Shown: positions 42,307 to 50,855 of the stretch, piece after piece
How the letters are laid out: each line of letters opens with the position of its first letter
How positions within the stretch are numbered: the stretch's first letter is position 1
From: an uncultured Selenomonadales bacterium
Lineage (GTDB): Bacteria; Bacillota; Negativicutes; DSM-1736; Dendrosporobacteraceae
Direction of reading: 5' to 3'
Length of the DNA stretch: 64,000 nucleotides
NCBI GenBank assembly: GCA_946407015.1
Contig: CAMJML010000005.1
Coordinates: 1 to 64,000 of the forward strand
Position numbers and translations under genes: made by a program
The notes under the pieces: generated by a model
Databases searched by the model: none
What the model saw: only the letters and a program-made list of their open reading frames with translations
What the model was told of the DNA's origin: nothing

Positions 42307-43146
42307 GAATTTTGAGAGTTTTCGAATTGACATGGGGTGAGATACCCTAAAGAGGAATGGATACGCTTTGTGTTGTAGTAAGTCTCAATATATTTAAAAA
42401 TATCCATCTGAGCTTGTTCGGGGGTGTCGTAATTGGCACCTTGAACAAGCTCTCGCTTTATTCCATAATTGCGTTGTCGTAGGGGTTGCCCTTTCTGCTC
42501 ATACTTTGACGACAGCCATATCTGAGCAGTAGGGCACCAAAACGCTGGGTAGTATACTGAGAGCCTCGATCCGTGTGGACAATTAAGCCCTTTGCCGGAC
42601 GCTCTCTGCCAATTGCCTGATTGAACGCCGGCATAACCAGGATGTCCTTAATCCGAGTATCCATTGCCCAACCGGTAACTTTTCTGAGAAGATGTCGATG
42701 AATACGGCCAGATACAGAAAACCATGTTTCGTAGGGATATATGTAATGTCTCCGACCCAGATTTGATTCTTTTGTTTCGCAGAAAAAATTTGTCCCAATA
42801 TGTTTTCCCGCTCTTCATATTGTGTCTTGTTGGGATAGTAGCGGTATTTCTTTTTAGCCCCCTTGGGAATTATGCCTCGTTCGCTCATAAGCCGGGATAC
42901 ACGTTTCTGATTCACATGGATATTTTTTTGTAATAACACCTGCCGTATCCGGCGTGCTCCATATCGGCCTTGATGTTCATGAAAAATATCTTTAATAATC
43001 TCAGTCAAAGCTTCGTTCTCAATAATACGCTTGCTTTTCCGCCGATGTAGATAAGCATAGTAACCAGAGCGTGAGATTCTAAGAATTTTGCAGGCCTTTT
43101 GAATGTTGTATTCCTTCTGATGCTTCTTTAAAAACTGATATCTCAC
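42303..43146 (-). pseudogene. IS3-family transposase orfB, inactivated
   Basis: The start reads MRYQFLKKHQKEYNIQKACK, then the DDE domain with QIWVGDITYIPTKHGFLYLA (first Asp). A frameshift near 42660 follows IDIFSEK; the next part (IVHTDRGSQYTTQRFGALLL, second Asp) is in another frame and ends at AIME, where a short deletion removes the SFFK-type segment after the catalytic Glu. The C-terminal end (RELVQGANYDTPEQAQMDIF ... LTPCQFENSQNS) is in a third stretch. Two lesions mean no active transposase. Confidence 0.9.
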
Positions 43147-43436
43147 GCATTGTTTTGCTTCAAGAAGGCCTGGAGTTTTTTTAGCAACGCATTCTCCATT
43201 CGTAACTCATCATTTTCTTTTTGCAGTTTCTTAATTTCGTAAGTGCTGTTAAAAAGCGCGTTTCCGTGGCCTGGAAACGCGCTTTCCCCATATTCGTCGT
43301 ATTCATTGATCCAGCGACGCAAGTTGCTATGGCTGATTCCCAACTCATTGGCCACTTCGTTCACCGAGGACGCAGATGTCCCTGCTAATTTTACCGCTGC
43401 CATTTTGAACTGCTTATCATACACTGCTCTTTTCAT
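43143..43436 (-). CDS. IS3-family transposase orfA
   Basis: 97 aa: FKMAAVKLAGTSASSVNEVA, then HSNLRRWINEY, the HTH of IS3 orfA, then a leucine-zipper-like ELRMENALLKKLQAFL. Intact on its own, overlapping the orfB start by 4 bp, as is usual for the A/B frameshift arrangement. Confidence 0.85.
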   Translation of the reverse strand: MKRAVYDKQFKMAAVKLAGTSASSVNEVANELGISHSNLRRWINEYDEYGESAFPGHGNALFNSTYEIKKLQKENDELRMENALLKKLQAFLKQNNA

Positions 43437-43683
43437 AAACTGGACTTCCTTTCGACCTTATCTTTCTGTCCAGTTTATTATACACCCTCCAATTGGGGGC
43501 TTCTTTGCAATGTCCGTTTTTCCTGGTTCAGTACAGCTGAGAGGATGGGCTTTTTTTGTTTTCCAGAATAGTGAATTCTTCTTTTTGTTTGTTAGATATT
43601 TCTAAAGAATTTCAAAAAAATGTATAATATACTAAATTTGTGAATTACCATATTGTGAATTTTAAAGGAGGGAGTACATAACC

Positions 43684-44175
43684 ATGAAAAAATTCTTTGT
43701 TGTCTTAGCTTTAGTAATGTTTTTAATTCCAGGACTTAATGTCTCCGCTGCACATGCTTCAGATATTTCACCTATGTATAGGTATTATAATCCGACAACA
43801 GGTGATCACTTCTATACGACAGATTTACGTGAACTCGGAAAGGGTAAGAATGGCTATAGGCGTGAGGGTATTGAGGGACGTGTATTCACCCAACGTAGCC
43901 CTGGAACCGTTCCCTTACATAGATACTGGAATAATTCAAAAGGAGACCATTTCTATACTACCGATTTTCGTGAGCTTGGAAGGGGTAGGGATGGTTACGT
44001 ATACGAGGGAATTGAATGCTACGTGTACAGCCAGCAACGTCATGGAACCGTTCCCTTACATAGATACTGGAATAGTTCAAAAGGAGACCATTTCTATACT
44101 ACCGATTTTCGTGAGCTTGGAAGAGGTAGAGATGGTTATGTATACGAGGGAATACAATGTTATATTTTAAAATAA
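43684..44175 (+). CDS. Secreted DUF5648-repeat protein
   Basis: 163 aa; GGAGGGA before ATG 43684. Signal peptide (FFVVLALVMFLIPGLNVSAA), then three repeats of P-hRYYN...GDHFYTTD.REL..G..GY..EGI..., i.e. DUF5648. Repeats two and three are nearly identical at the DNA level (141-bp offset, from 43902 and 44043), showing a recent duplication. Extracellular; ligand unknown. Confidence 0.85.
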   Translation: MKKFFVVLALVMFLIPGLNVSAAHASDISPMYRYYNPTTGDHFYTTDLRELGKGKNGYRREGIEGRVFTQRSPGTVPLHRYWNNSKGDHFYTTDFRELGRGRDGYVYEGIECYVYSQQRHGTVPLHRYWNSSKGDHFYTTDFRELGRGRDGYVYEGIQCYILK

Positions 44176-44188
44176 TCATTTTAGTGTT

Positions 44189-44223
44189 GCCGCTCTGTCC
44201 TCCGGGTTAGGGCGGTTTTTCTA
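44189..44223 (+). terminator. Terminator of the DUF5648 gene
   Basis: CCGCTCT ... AGGGCGG (one G-U pair) followed by TTTTTCT. Confidence 0.75.
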
Positions 44224-44456
44224 TTTATTATCGCTTTATATTTTCGAACGTATATGAAACAACAAGCCGTTCCGGAATAAGGAACGACTTATTTGGATTG
44301 TTGGCACTGTTAGTGGGGTGTATTTGTTGACAAAATAACCTATTTGTACTCCTGTTCATTGGCATATTTAGACATTGTTTTTCGATGAATTGCATATAAA
44401 ATGAGATTATGTAATTATCTTAATATTTTTGTAAATATTTTGAATGGGGGACTTAT

Positions 44457-44921
44457 ATGAAATGTCATCAACATTATGACAATGATGCGGTATCTCAGTG
44501 CGTTGATTGTGGGCGGGGGCTTTGCCCAGATTGTACTAGTAAGTGGACTATACCAATATGTGATTCATGCAATTTAAGTCGAGCTAGTAATGACAAAAAA
44601 GCAGTAATAAAAAACATCATACTAATGATACCTCTCTTTATCTTGGGCTATAACTTTTTCCCAGTAGAAATTCCATTATCGGTTAAATTAATGTATGGTT
44701 AATTTGTTGGCTTACCTTGGGGGTGGAGCGTTTTAAACAGAATAACACCTAACGTTTTTTTATTCTTGCCTATTTTCGGTTGGCTAGTTTACTTCATTTT
44801 TAAATTAGGTATTGCCATGCTCATTGGAGAATTTGTGCTACCTTATAAAATATATACTTTTATTCGTGATTATAAAAAAGCTCAAGCAATTCAAGGTCAA
44901 ATTAATGATGGTATTTCGTAG
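44457..44921 (+). pseudogene. B-box-like zinc-finger membrane protein split by an in-frame stop
   Basis: GGGGG before ATG 44457 (MKCHQHYDNDAVSQCVDCGR). The N-terminal C-x(2)-H ... CVDCGRGLCPDC ... CDSC is a B-box-like zinc finger, followed by a membrane helix. At 44700-44702 an in-frame TAA ends the ORF, but the same frame reads on as WGWSVLNRITPNVFLFLPIF, then FKLGIAMLIGEFVLPYK to TAG 44919-44921. So a protein of about 154 aa has acquired one stop. Confidence 0.75.
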
Positions 44922-44970
44922 TATAATTGTTGCCTAGTGGCTTTTGCTATCGGGCTTTTTAAGTGGATCA

Positions 44971-45008
44971 AAGCCGCTCGGGGAATATTCTCGAGCGGCT
45001 TTTTCTTT
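44971..45008 (+). terminator. Terminator
   Basis: AAGCCGCTCG ... CGAGCGGCTT followed by TTTCTTTTG. Confidence 0.8.
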
Positions 45009-45234
45009 TGCTTTAATAAAAGCCAGGCAATTTTCTGGAGTGTTGTACGCTTGTGTTGAACTATTTGTTTATTAAATCATTACAATTACGTTGTAACCAC
45101 TATATAAAACTTAACATAATATAAAAATGTGTCGCCATTTAAAATTTAGAGTCGGTGGAATGTATTCTAGTGAAACCGATATACAGGAAATTTTATTTAT
45201 ATTGGTTCAAATAAATTAATTGGGGGAATGGAAA

Positions 45235-46164
45235 GTGTCAACAATAGGACAACAATTAAAGGTACCTGAAACTGGTTGGAAAAGAGTGCTTTATAATAAC
45301 GAATATATAATGTACTCACCTAACGTAGCTTGGATGTATGATGGTACATCTGTAAGTTATCATAAGACATCGGGGAAGTTTGGTACAGCAGTTGGCGAAA
45401 GCCTTGTTTTAAAATTTAGGGGAACTAAAGTCCGTTTTATTGGCTCAACTTGGTCGACTTGCTCTAATAACATATCTGTTATTGTAGATGGGGTATTGCA
45501 AACTAGTTTGTCAACATATGGTGCAAATGCATCTTATATATTTTTGTATGAATTAACTGGTTTGTCAGATAGTATTCATACAATTGAATTATTGAATAAT
45601 ACAGGTAATTATCTTGCATTTTATGCTTTTGACGTTGATGACAATGCAACATTGATAGGACCAGTTGATCCTCCTCAAAATCTCACGGCGACCTTAGGAG
45701 ATCATAGCGTTAATTTATTATGGGGTGAAGTTGCAGGGGCTGCCTCTTATAATGTAAAAAGAGCGGCTAATTCTGACGGCCCATATACGACAATTGCAAG
45801 TAATATTACGCTAAACAGCTATGTTGATGCTAATGTTGAAAATAGTGTTACCTACTACTACGTAGTAACTGCCGTGGTGGGGGGAGTTGAAAGTGACAAT
45901 TCTAATGAAGTAGCAGCAACTCCGGTAGACAATTCAGGTACAAACGTACAAGCGTTTCTCAAAGTGACTATGATTGATTCAAGTGAACGCGAATACCAAC
46001 TTACTATTACTGAAATTGATAGTTTTATTAGCTGGTTTAATAATCACATGAGTGGTGATAGTGCAAGCTATATGCTTAATAAAAATGTTGGCTTACGTAA
46101 CAGCAAAGAATATCTGGCTTTTGATAAGATCATTAGCTTTGAAGTAATTCCAGTAGCGGAGTAG
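45235..46164 (+). CDS. FN3-domain protein (tail-fibre or adhesin-like)
   Basis: About 309 aa from GTG 45235 (GGGGGAAT upstream). The N-terminal region 1-150 is a jelly-roll-like carbohydrate-binding type (VLYNNEYIMYSPNVAW ... KFRGTKVRFIGSTW ... VIVDGVLQTS); then one fibronectin type III domain (PPQNLTATLGDHSVNLLW ... YYYVVTAVVGG), and a C-terminal alpha/beta domain (LKVTMIDSSEREYQLTITEI). No signal peptide. This may be a phage structural fragment or an exported binding protein. Function inferred. Confidence 0.65.
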   Translation: MSTIGQQLKVPETGWKRVLYNNEYIMYSPNVAWMYDGTSVSYHKTSGKFGTAVGESLVLKFRGTKVRFIGSTWSTCSNNISVIVDGVLQTSLSTYGANASYIFLYELTGLSDSIHTIELLNNTGNYLAFYAFDVDDNATLIGPVDPPQNLTATLGDHSVNLLWGEVAGAASYNVKRAANSDGPYTTIASNITLNSYVDANVENSVTYYYVVTAVVGGVESDNSNEVAATPVDNSGTNVQAFLKVTMIDSSEREYQLTITEIDSFISWFNNHMSGDSASYMLNKNVGLRNSKEYLAFDKIISFEVIPVAE

Positions 46165-46175
46165 ATTTTAATGCG

Positions 46176-46218
46176 AAGCCCCGCGGCTATCCTAACGGTT
46201 GGCTGCAGGGCTTTTTTA
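46176..46218 (+). terminator. Terminator of the FN3 gene
   Basis: AAGCCCCGCGGC ... GCTGCAGGGCTT (two mismatches) followed by TTTTATG. Confidence 0.75.
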
Positions 46219-46320
46219 TGATTACTGGAAATTTCCAGTAAGATTCAAATAAAAGTCAAAAGAAATCTCTGTATTATGTAAATTGTGGTTCGAATATACA
46301 TATTTAAAGGAGGTTTCCAG

Positions 46321-46614
46321 ATGAAAGGAACGTTGAAAAAACTTGTTGTGTATTCTATATTAGGGCTGATGCAGGTTGGATTATTTGCAACTGCGTCTGC
46401 AGCTCCCAGAGTCGAAGAGCCGCCAAAGGTAGAAGAATGTTGTGGTGATCCTGCCTGTTTGCAGGAGTGCGCTAAAGGTGTAACTTTTGAATGCAAGACA
46501 AAGCATCAGCATAAAAAACCAATGCCGCAAGAAGAATCTCAACAAAAAAACGACAAAAACATTTTAAATGATTTTTTACCAGATGATTTTACACAAAGTA
46601 CATGTAATAACTAA
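46321..46614 (+). CDS. Hypothetical secreted Cys-rich protein
   Basis: 97 aa; AAGGAGG before ATG 46321. Signal peptide (LVVYSILGLMQVGLFATASA), then a short mature part with KVEECCGDPACLQECAKGV (a cysteine cluster) and a charged tail. Probably exported; no recognised family. Confidence 0.6.
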   Translation: MKGTLKKLVVYSILGLMQVGLFATASAAPRVEEPPKVEECCGDPACLQECAKGVTFECKTKHQHKKPMPQEESQQKNDKNILNDFLPDDFTQSTCNN

Positions 46615-46616
46615 AA

Positions 46617-46650
46617 TAAACCCGGTGGCTACGGCTGCCGGGTTTATTTT
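46617..46650 (+). terminator. Terminator of the 46.3-kb gene
   Basis: AAACCCGGTGGC-TACG-GCTGCCGGGTTT followed by ATTTTG. Confidence 0.8.
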
Positions 46651-46669
46651 GCCTGAAAAATAGCCTTGA

Positions 46670-46725
46670 CATTGGTAAAAACATATATAAAACACCTTCG
46701 CATTGGTAATTACATATGTTATAAT
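46670..46725 (+). promoter_or_regulatory. Promoter with a direct repeat upstream of HicB
   Basis: CATTGGTAA..ACATAT.T occurs twice, 31 bp apart (46670-46690 and 46701-46720). TATAAT at 46720-46725 with TTCGCA at 46697-46702 (17-bp spacer). The repeats are candidate HicB-binding sites. Confidence 0.55.
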
Positions 46726-46789
46726 TAAACATAAGGTAGGTGATGCCCTAAAGATAAAAACGCTATAATAGCGGGGAGGGATTTAAATA

Positions 46790-47215
46790 ATGAAAGATCG
46801 ATATATATTTCCTGCGGTATTAACTTTCGAACCGGACGGAATATCTATAGAATTTCCAGACTTACCAGGATGCCTACCATGCGCGAAAACAGAAGAAGAA
46901 GCATTTAAAAATGCTAAAGAAGCGCTTGAACTACACCTGTACGGAATGGAAGAGGATAACGAAGACATTCCAGAACCATCAAAAGTATCAGAGCTAAAAA
47001 CAGAATCAAATCAGGTCGCGGTATTGGTTGAAGCTTGGATGATTCCACTACGTGACAAAATGGCAACAAAATCAATGAATAAAATGGTTACTCTTCCAAA
47101 GTGGCTGCTTGATTTGGCTGATCATCAAAAGGTAAACTATTCGCAAATTCTCCAATCGTCATTAAAAGACTATTTAGGGGTATATGACTATAAGCAAGTA
47201 AAAAAGACAAAGTAG
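46790..47215 (+). CDS. hicB: HicB-family antitoxin (no HicA found)
   Basis: 141 aa; GGGGAGGG before ATG 46790. FPAVLTFEPDGISIEFPDLP, then GCLPCAKTEEEAFKNAKEAL, is the HicB partial RNase H-like fold, followed by a C-terminal ribbon-helix-helix (MNKMVTLPKWLLDLADHQKV). HicA (about 60 aa, dsRNA-binding toxin) is expected next to it, but neither flank shows one. The tandem repeats upstream may be its binding sites. Confidence 0.85.
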   Translation: MKDRYIFPAVLTFEPDGISIEFPDLPGCLPCAKTEEEAFKNAKEALELHLYGMEEDNEDIPEPSKVSELKTESNQVAVLVEAWMIPLRDKMATKSMNKMVTLPKWLLDLADHQKVNYSQILQSSLKDYLGVYDYKQVKKTK

Positions 47216-47239
47216 CTTCTTACTAGCGTCTAAAACTCG

Positions 47240-47274
47240 AAGCCCGGTTAGCGTTCATTTGCTGACCGGGCTTA
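47240..47274 (+). terminator. Terminator of hicB
   Basis: AAGCCCGGT.AGC ... GCT.ACCGGGCTT followed by AAGAAAG; no strong T-run. Confidence 0.65.
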
Positions 47275-47383
47275 AGAAAGAAATTCGCGAGGAAGCCATT
47301 CCGTTTTAGAGTGCCTTCACATTATTGATGTATAAATAGTCTTAGAAAGAACCTCAGCACTAGCCGAAGAGGAGAGGATAAGA

Positions 47384-47584
47384 TTGGACTGGTTTATGGA
47401 TGTCTTATTAATAGTTGTTTTTGTTGCCAGATATTTTATTGCCAAATATTCGCTTCCCAAGTTTGCCAAGAAAATTGTTGGGAGTCAATTTGATAAAAAA
47501 TTAGAAACGCATAAGCATGAGTTAAATAAATTGACTGAGGAAGCTAAATTTAATTATCAAAGATTATTGTCAGATTTTCAATAA
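47384..47584 (+). pseudogene. Truncated membrane protein
   Basis: 66 aa; GAGGAG before the start. One membrane helix (MDVLLIVVFVARYFIAKYSL), then ETHKHELNKLTEEAKFNYQR, a segment like the beginning of the 'phage protein with E-x-x-K-x-x-L coiled coil' type, which normally continues for about 100 residues. It stops at 47582-47584 where ankyrin-coding sequence begins in another frame, so the two are likely joined remnants. Confidence 0.5.
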
Positions 47585-47587
47585 TAC

Positions 47588-48099
47588 TGCCAGGATTTTT
47601 TCAAGTTAACAATACGGAATTGGTTCAATTTCTATTGAATAATGGGGCAGATCCGAACTTAGCATCACTGTCTGGAAATTACGTGCAAACACCACTTAAT
47701 ATAGCAGTCATAACAGAAAATTTTAAAATAGTAAATCAACTAGTAAATGCTGGGGCAGATGTTAACACTACTACTGAACAGGATTATCCTCCCCTCATAC
47801 AAGCCATTAATAATCGATGTAATTTCCAAATTGTTAACTTCTTGATATCTAAAAATGCAAATGTAAACATAGAGAAAGATGGATATACACCTTTGATGGC
47901 AGCAGCTAATTATTCATACGGATGGGGAGGAATTACTTATAAGCAGAATAAGCTGCTAACAGCTAAATTACTACTAAAATCTGGTGCCGATCCGACTGCT
48001 AGAAACTATCGAAATAATAAGACTGCTCTTCAATATGCTATAGATAGTAACTTTGTTGAAATGATTAACTTACTTTTACCTATATCACCAAAAGAATAA
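47588..48099 (+). pseudogene. 5'-truncated ankyrin-repeat protein
   Basis: The frame starts before TTG 47620 (the preceding codons read LPGFFQVNNTELVQ as ankyrin sequence) and has no proper start. Four to five ankyrin repeats: LVQFLLNNGADPNLASLSGN, then NAGADVNTTTEQDYPPLIQA, IVNFLISKNANVNIEKDGYT and ALQYAIDSNFVEMINLLLP. Its N-terminus is missing, probably lost where it meets the 47384-47584 remnant. Confidence 0.6.
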
Positions 48100-48147
48100 T
48101 TTGCAATCAATATCTTATAATACCACTTCTTCATAAGTTTAAGAAAA

Positions 48148-48187
48148 CCCTGCAGCTGTCCAAATAGATGGCTGCAGGGCTTTTCAA
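48148..48187 (+). terminator. Terminator of the ankyrin gene
   Basis: CCCTGCAGC ... GCTGCAGGG followed by CTTTTC. Confidence 0.75.
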
Positions 48188-48270
48188 TTAATTAGCTTGT
48201 CACATTTTCATCACATATATGGTATAAAATGGGATAGTAAGCTTATCATTAGAATATGGAGGTATGTTTT

Positions 48271-49026
48271 ATGGTAAGACTGAAAAAGTTGTTTTGGGTT
48301 GGACTTATTGCAGCAAGTTTTAGTGTGGTGAACGCTAATGCAACTAATGCAGCACCTGCGACAAAGGCATCAGTTGCACAAACTATGCCTATGACGCAAG
48401 GCGCAACAGAAAACCCTTCGGAAGGACCCAGGCTTCTTAAAGTGCAATACTTAGAAAATAATAGTCGGGCATTGATTCCTCAAATAGAGGGAATGAACAA
48501 TGTAGATATTCAGACAACGATTAATAATAACTTAAAAGAAGCTATCGTGCGGTCGGAACGTTCATTACAAGGTAACTGTGAAGTCTCCTTTTATGGAGAT
48601 AACTTGCTAGGCATTCACTTTTGGGGAAGTGACTCTGCACAAAAAGAGGCTCATCCCAATAAAATTGATAAAGGGATACATATTGATTTAGCAACTGGAA
48701 AAATATATAAATTAGAAGATCTTTTTAAGCCAGGTGCTGATTTTGACAAGAAAATTAAAGAATTTTGCTTAAGCAATGATAGTCAATATAGATATAGCAA
48801 TGGGAATAGGAGAGATGATTGGAAATATGAGGACTTCGCTCATTCATGGACTAAGGAAACGGGTTCGTTTATTTTGTTAGGTGATTCGTTAATAGTTTAC
48901 TCCATTCCTGGTTTTCAAACAGGAGCAATCGGTGGGTACAGAATTCCATACTCTGATCTAAAAGATATCATTGCTACCGATGGTGAGCTATGGAATAAAA
49001 TCCAAGGACAAAAAGCACATAGCTAA
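48271..49026 (+). CDS. Secreted DUF3298-like protein
   Basis: 251 aa; TGGAGG at 48257-48262 supports ATG 48271. Signal peptide (LFWVGLIAASFSVVNANAT). GIHIDLATGKIYKLEDLFK, followed by PGADFDKKI, and a C-terminal IPYSDLKDIIATDGELW, are typical of DUF3298/RsiV-type exported domains. The partner is unknown. Confidence 0.75.
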   Translation: MVRLKKLFWVGLIAASFSVVNANATNAAPATKASVAQTMPMTQGATENPSEGPRLLKVQYLENNSRALIPQIEGMNNVDIQTTINNNLKEAIVRSERSLQGNCEVSFYGDNLLGIHFWGSDSAQKEAHPNKIDKGIHIDLATGKIYKLEDLFKPGADFDKKIKEFCLSNDSQYRYSNGNRRDDWKYEDFAHSWTKETGSFILLGDSLIVYSIPGFQTGAIGGYRIPYSDLKDIIATDGELWNKIQGQKAHS

Positions 49027-49047
49027 TAGGTTTGATTTACAGATAAA

Positions 49048-49096
49048 AAACTCTGTAACTGTCCGGAATGGATTGTTGCAGAGTTTTTATTTTATC
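49048..49096 (+). terminator. Terminator-like hairpin
   Basis: AAACTCTGTAACTGTC ... GGATTGTTGCAGAGTTT followed by TTATTTT; imperfect stem. Confidence 0.6.
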
Positions 49097-49103
49097 TAAA
49101 TTA

Positions 49104-49400
49104 TTATTTATGCTTTCTGAAAAATTGAATGGCAGCTAAACATATCGCTTCGGGTACCGTTTTACCAACTTGCTTCGATAGGTGAGCGGGTTTATCTGCA
49201 TCCCAAATCGAACAGGTTTTCTCTGTTGACGGCCCTTGAAATATGGAAACAAAACACCCTAACCTGATCATTTCATCTACGACTAAATAAGCAGCATTTA
49301 AATCAGTTGTATAGGCTCCTGGATAGCCCATAATTTCCTTTTCTATAATTAAATCCCGCTCTAACGGCGGCAGAGTTGCCCAACTCTCTATGTCAATCAT
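49104..49400 (-). CDS. Phage ABA-sandwich-type protein
   Basis: AAGGAG selects ATG 49400 (98 aa): MIDIESWATLPPLERDLIIE, then KEIMGYPGAYTTDLNAAYLV and PEAICLAAIQFFRKHK. This matches the small 'phage ABA sandwich' proteins (BC1872-like) that follow phage replication genes. Function unknown; opposite orientation to its neighbours. Confidence 0.7.
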   Translation of the reverse strand: MIDIESWATLPPLERDLIIEKEIMGYPGAYTTDLNAAYLVVDEMIRLGCFVSIFQGPSTEKTCSIWDADKPAHLSKQVGKTVPEAICLAAIQFFRKHK

Positions 49401-49631
49401 CGGATATTCTCTCCTTGTAAGAACGTGTGTTGCTCTTTTATTATTATAGAACATTTGTTCTTTTATGAAAAGTAGAAAAATCCAAAGGCTTTTATGTAGC
49501 CTCTAAAGCTGAAATGCAAAAACGATTTACTGAAATTAACAATAATAATATAATAATAATCAATAATTATTTATTGTAAAACGATAAATGATGGACTATA
49601 ATAAGCTGACAATAAATAAGCGAGGTGCTTT

Positions 49632-50111
49632 ATGAATCGAGAAACACTCTTTTTGAAGATAGTTGTTATTCTAATCGGATTCCCAGTTCTTGTTTTGTGC
49701 ATATTTTTGGTGCCTAAGATAGCGAATCATGCGGCAGGGTTACTTCCAGAGTGGGTTTATATCAAATATCTTGTTTTAATAGATTTGTATGCAACGGCGA
49801 TTCCTTTTTACTTTGCTTTGTATCAAGCTTTTAAACTTTTAGGCTATATTGACAAAAACCAGGCGTTCTCAGAATTATCTGTAACCGCGTTGAAAAATAT
49901 AAAAAACTGTGCAATTATAGTCAGTAGTCTGTATGTGTTAGGTATGCCTCTATTTTACCTCATGGCGGAAGTAGATGATGCCCCGGGTATCATACTAATC
50001 GGAATGGTTATGGTTTTTGCTTCAATGGTAATTGCAGTCTTTGCTGCTGTTCTTCAAAAGTTATTAAAAAATGCCATAGATATAAAATCAGAAAATGATT
50101 TAACGGTCTGA
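49632..50111 (+). CDS. DUF2975 membrane protein
   Basis: 159 aa; CGAGGTG before ATG 49632. Four membrane helices: ILIGFPVLVLCIFLVPKIAN, DLYATAIPFYFALYQAF, a third with ALKNIKNCAIIVSSLYVLGM and a fourth with FASMVIAVFAAVLQKLL. This is the DUF2975 layout; such proteins are usually paired with a YozG-like HTH gene, as here (11 bp between the stop and the next start). Confidence 0.8.
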   Translation: MNRETLFLKIVVILIGFPVLVLCIFLVPKIANHAAGLLPEWVYIKYLVLIDLYATAIPFYFALYQAFKLLGYIDKNQAFSELSVTALKNIKNCAIIVSSLYVLGMPLFYLMAEVDDAPGIILIGMVMVFASMVIAVFAAVLQKLLKNAIDIKSENDLTV

Positions 50112-50121
50112 GGTGATTAAC

Positions 50122-50337
50122 GTGGCAATTATAATTAATATTGATGTGATGTTGGCTAAGCGGAAAATGAGCGTAACGGAACTTTCAGAGAAAGTCGGAA
50201 TAACAATAGCTAACCTTTCTATATTGAAAAATGGAAAGGCAAAAGCAATTCGATTATCAACTTTAGAGGCGATTTGTAAAAATTTAGAATGTCAGCCTGG
50301 AGATATTTTAGAATATAAAAATGAGGAAACCAGTTAG
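50122..50337 (+). CDS. YozG-like XRE transcription regulator
   Basis: TGAGGTGA at 50107-50114 serves GTG 50122 (71 aa). MAIIINIDVMLAKRKMSVTE, then LSEKVGITIANLSILKNGKA and ICKNLECQPGDILEY: the short HTH found behind DUF2975 genes. Likely controls or cooperates with the membrane protein upstream. Confidence 0.85.
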   Translation: MAIIINIDVMLAKRKMSVTELSEKVGITIANLSILKNGKAKAIRLSTLEAICKNLECQPGDILEYKNEETS

Positions 50338-50403
50338 GGATAATTGACAAAGTAATTCAAATATGGAATTAGAAGAGCCAAGAAGAAAATGTAATATTTG
50401 TAT

Positions 50404-50433
50404 CCCGTCTGCCTTTTGGCGGGCGGTTTTTCT
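50404..50433 (+). terminator. Terminator of the DUF2975-HTH pair
   Basis: CCGTCTGCC-TTTT-GGCGGGCGG (G-U pairs) followed by TTTTTCT. Confidence 0.75.
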
Positions 50434-50511
50434 ATTTTTTACCGCTTTACAAATGCGAACAAGTGTTCTAAAATACAAATACAAAACATATGTTCGGATG
50501 AGGTGGTAAGA

Positions 50512-50712
50512 ATGGCTAGTGTAGTCCAGTTTCAGATTTACCAGTATCTCGCCAATCATAAGGGTGCGTCACCAACAGTACGTGAGATATCTTCTGCTGT
50601 TGGACGTAGTGCGTCGACCACACATAAAGCATTGGAAAAGCTTAAAGAAAAAGGTTTTGTTACCTGGGAAGCTTCAAGAGGGAGGATAATCAAGTTGGTG
50701 TATCATGCCTAA
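50512..50712 (+). CDS. LexA-like winged-helix protein
   Basis: 66 aa from ATG 50512 (GAGGTGG upstream). FQIYQYLANHKGASPTVREI, then SSAVGRSASTTHKALEKLKE, followed by a 'wing' (GFVTWEASRGRIIKL): the LexA N-terminal DNA-binding fold alone, without the peptidase part. Upstream, GAACAAGTGTTC (50457-50468) is a short palindrome that resembles a Gram-positive SOS box (CGAACATATGTTCG is also present nearby at 50487-50497), so this may be a small SOS-type or phage regulator. Confidence 0.7.
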   Translation: MASVVQFQIYQYLANHKGASPTVREISSAVGRSASTTHKALEKLKEKGFVTWEASRGRIIKLVYHA

Positions 50713-50855
50713 TCGAACCAATTTTACATGTAGATCTCAAATGCTTTTTACGCTTCAGTTGAATGTTTTTAGATACCAACTCATTGGATTCAATCCTAAA
50801 GAAGATCACACGATTCATCCAGTTTCTTATTTTAAATAATCGTAGGTGTATATTC

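Larger units (their letters stand above)
42292..43472 (-). mobile_element. IS3-family insertion sequence, degenerate
   Basis: Terminal inverted repeats: TGGACACAAAGTTAAG at 42292 and, on the other strand, TGGACAGAAAGATAAGG ending at 43472. Inside are orfA (43143-43436) and a broken orfB (42303-43146) on the minus strand. No clear target duplication is seen (AAG on the left, GTT on the right). The 1.18-kb length is normal for IS3/IS150-type elements. Confidence 0.9.

Noticed and set aside
43739-44170. 143-aa ORF in the second frame of the DUF5648 gene
   Set aside because: It is the repeat structure read out of frame; the signal peptide and DUF5648 motifs are in the other frame.
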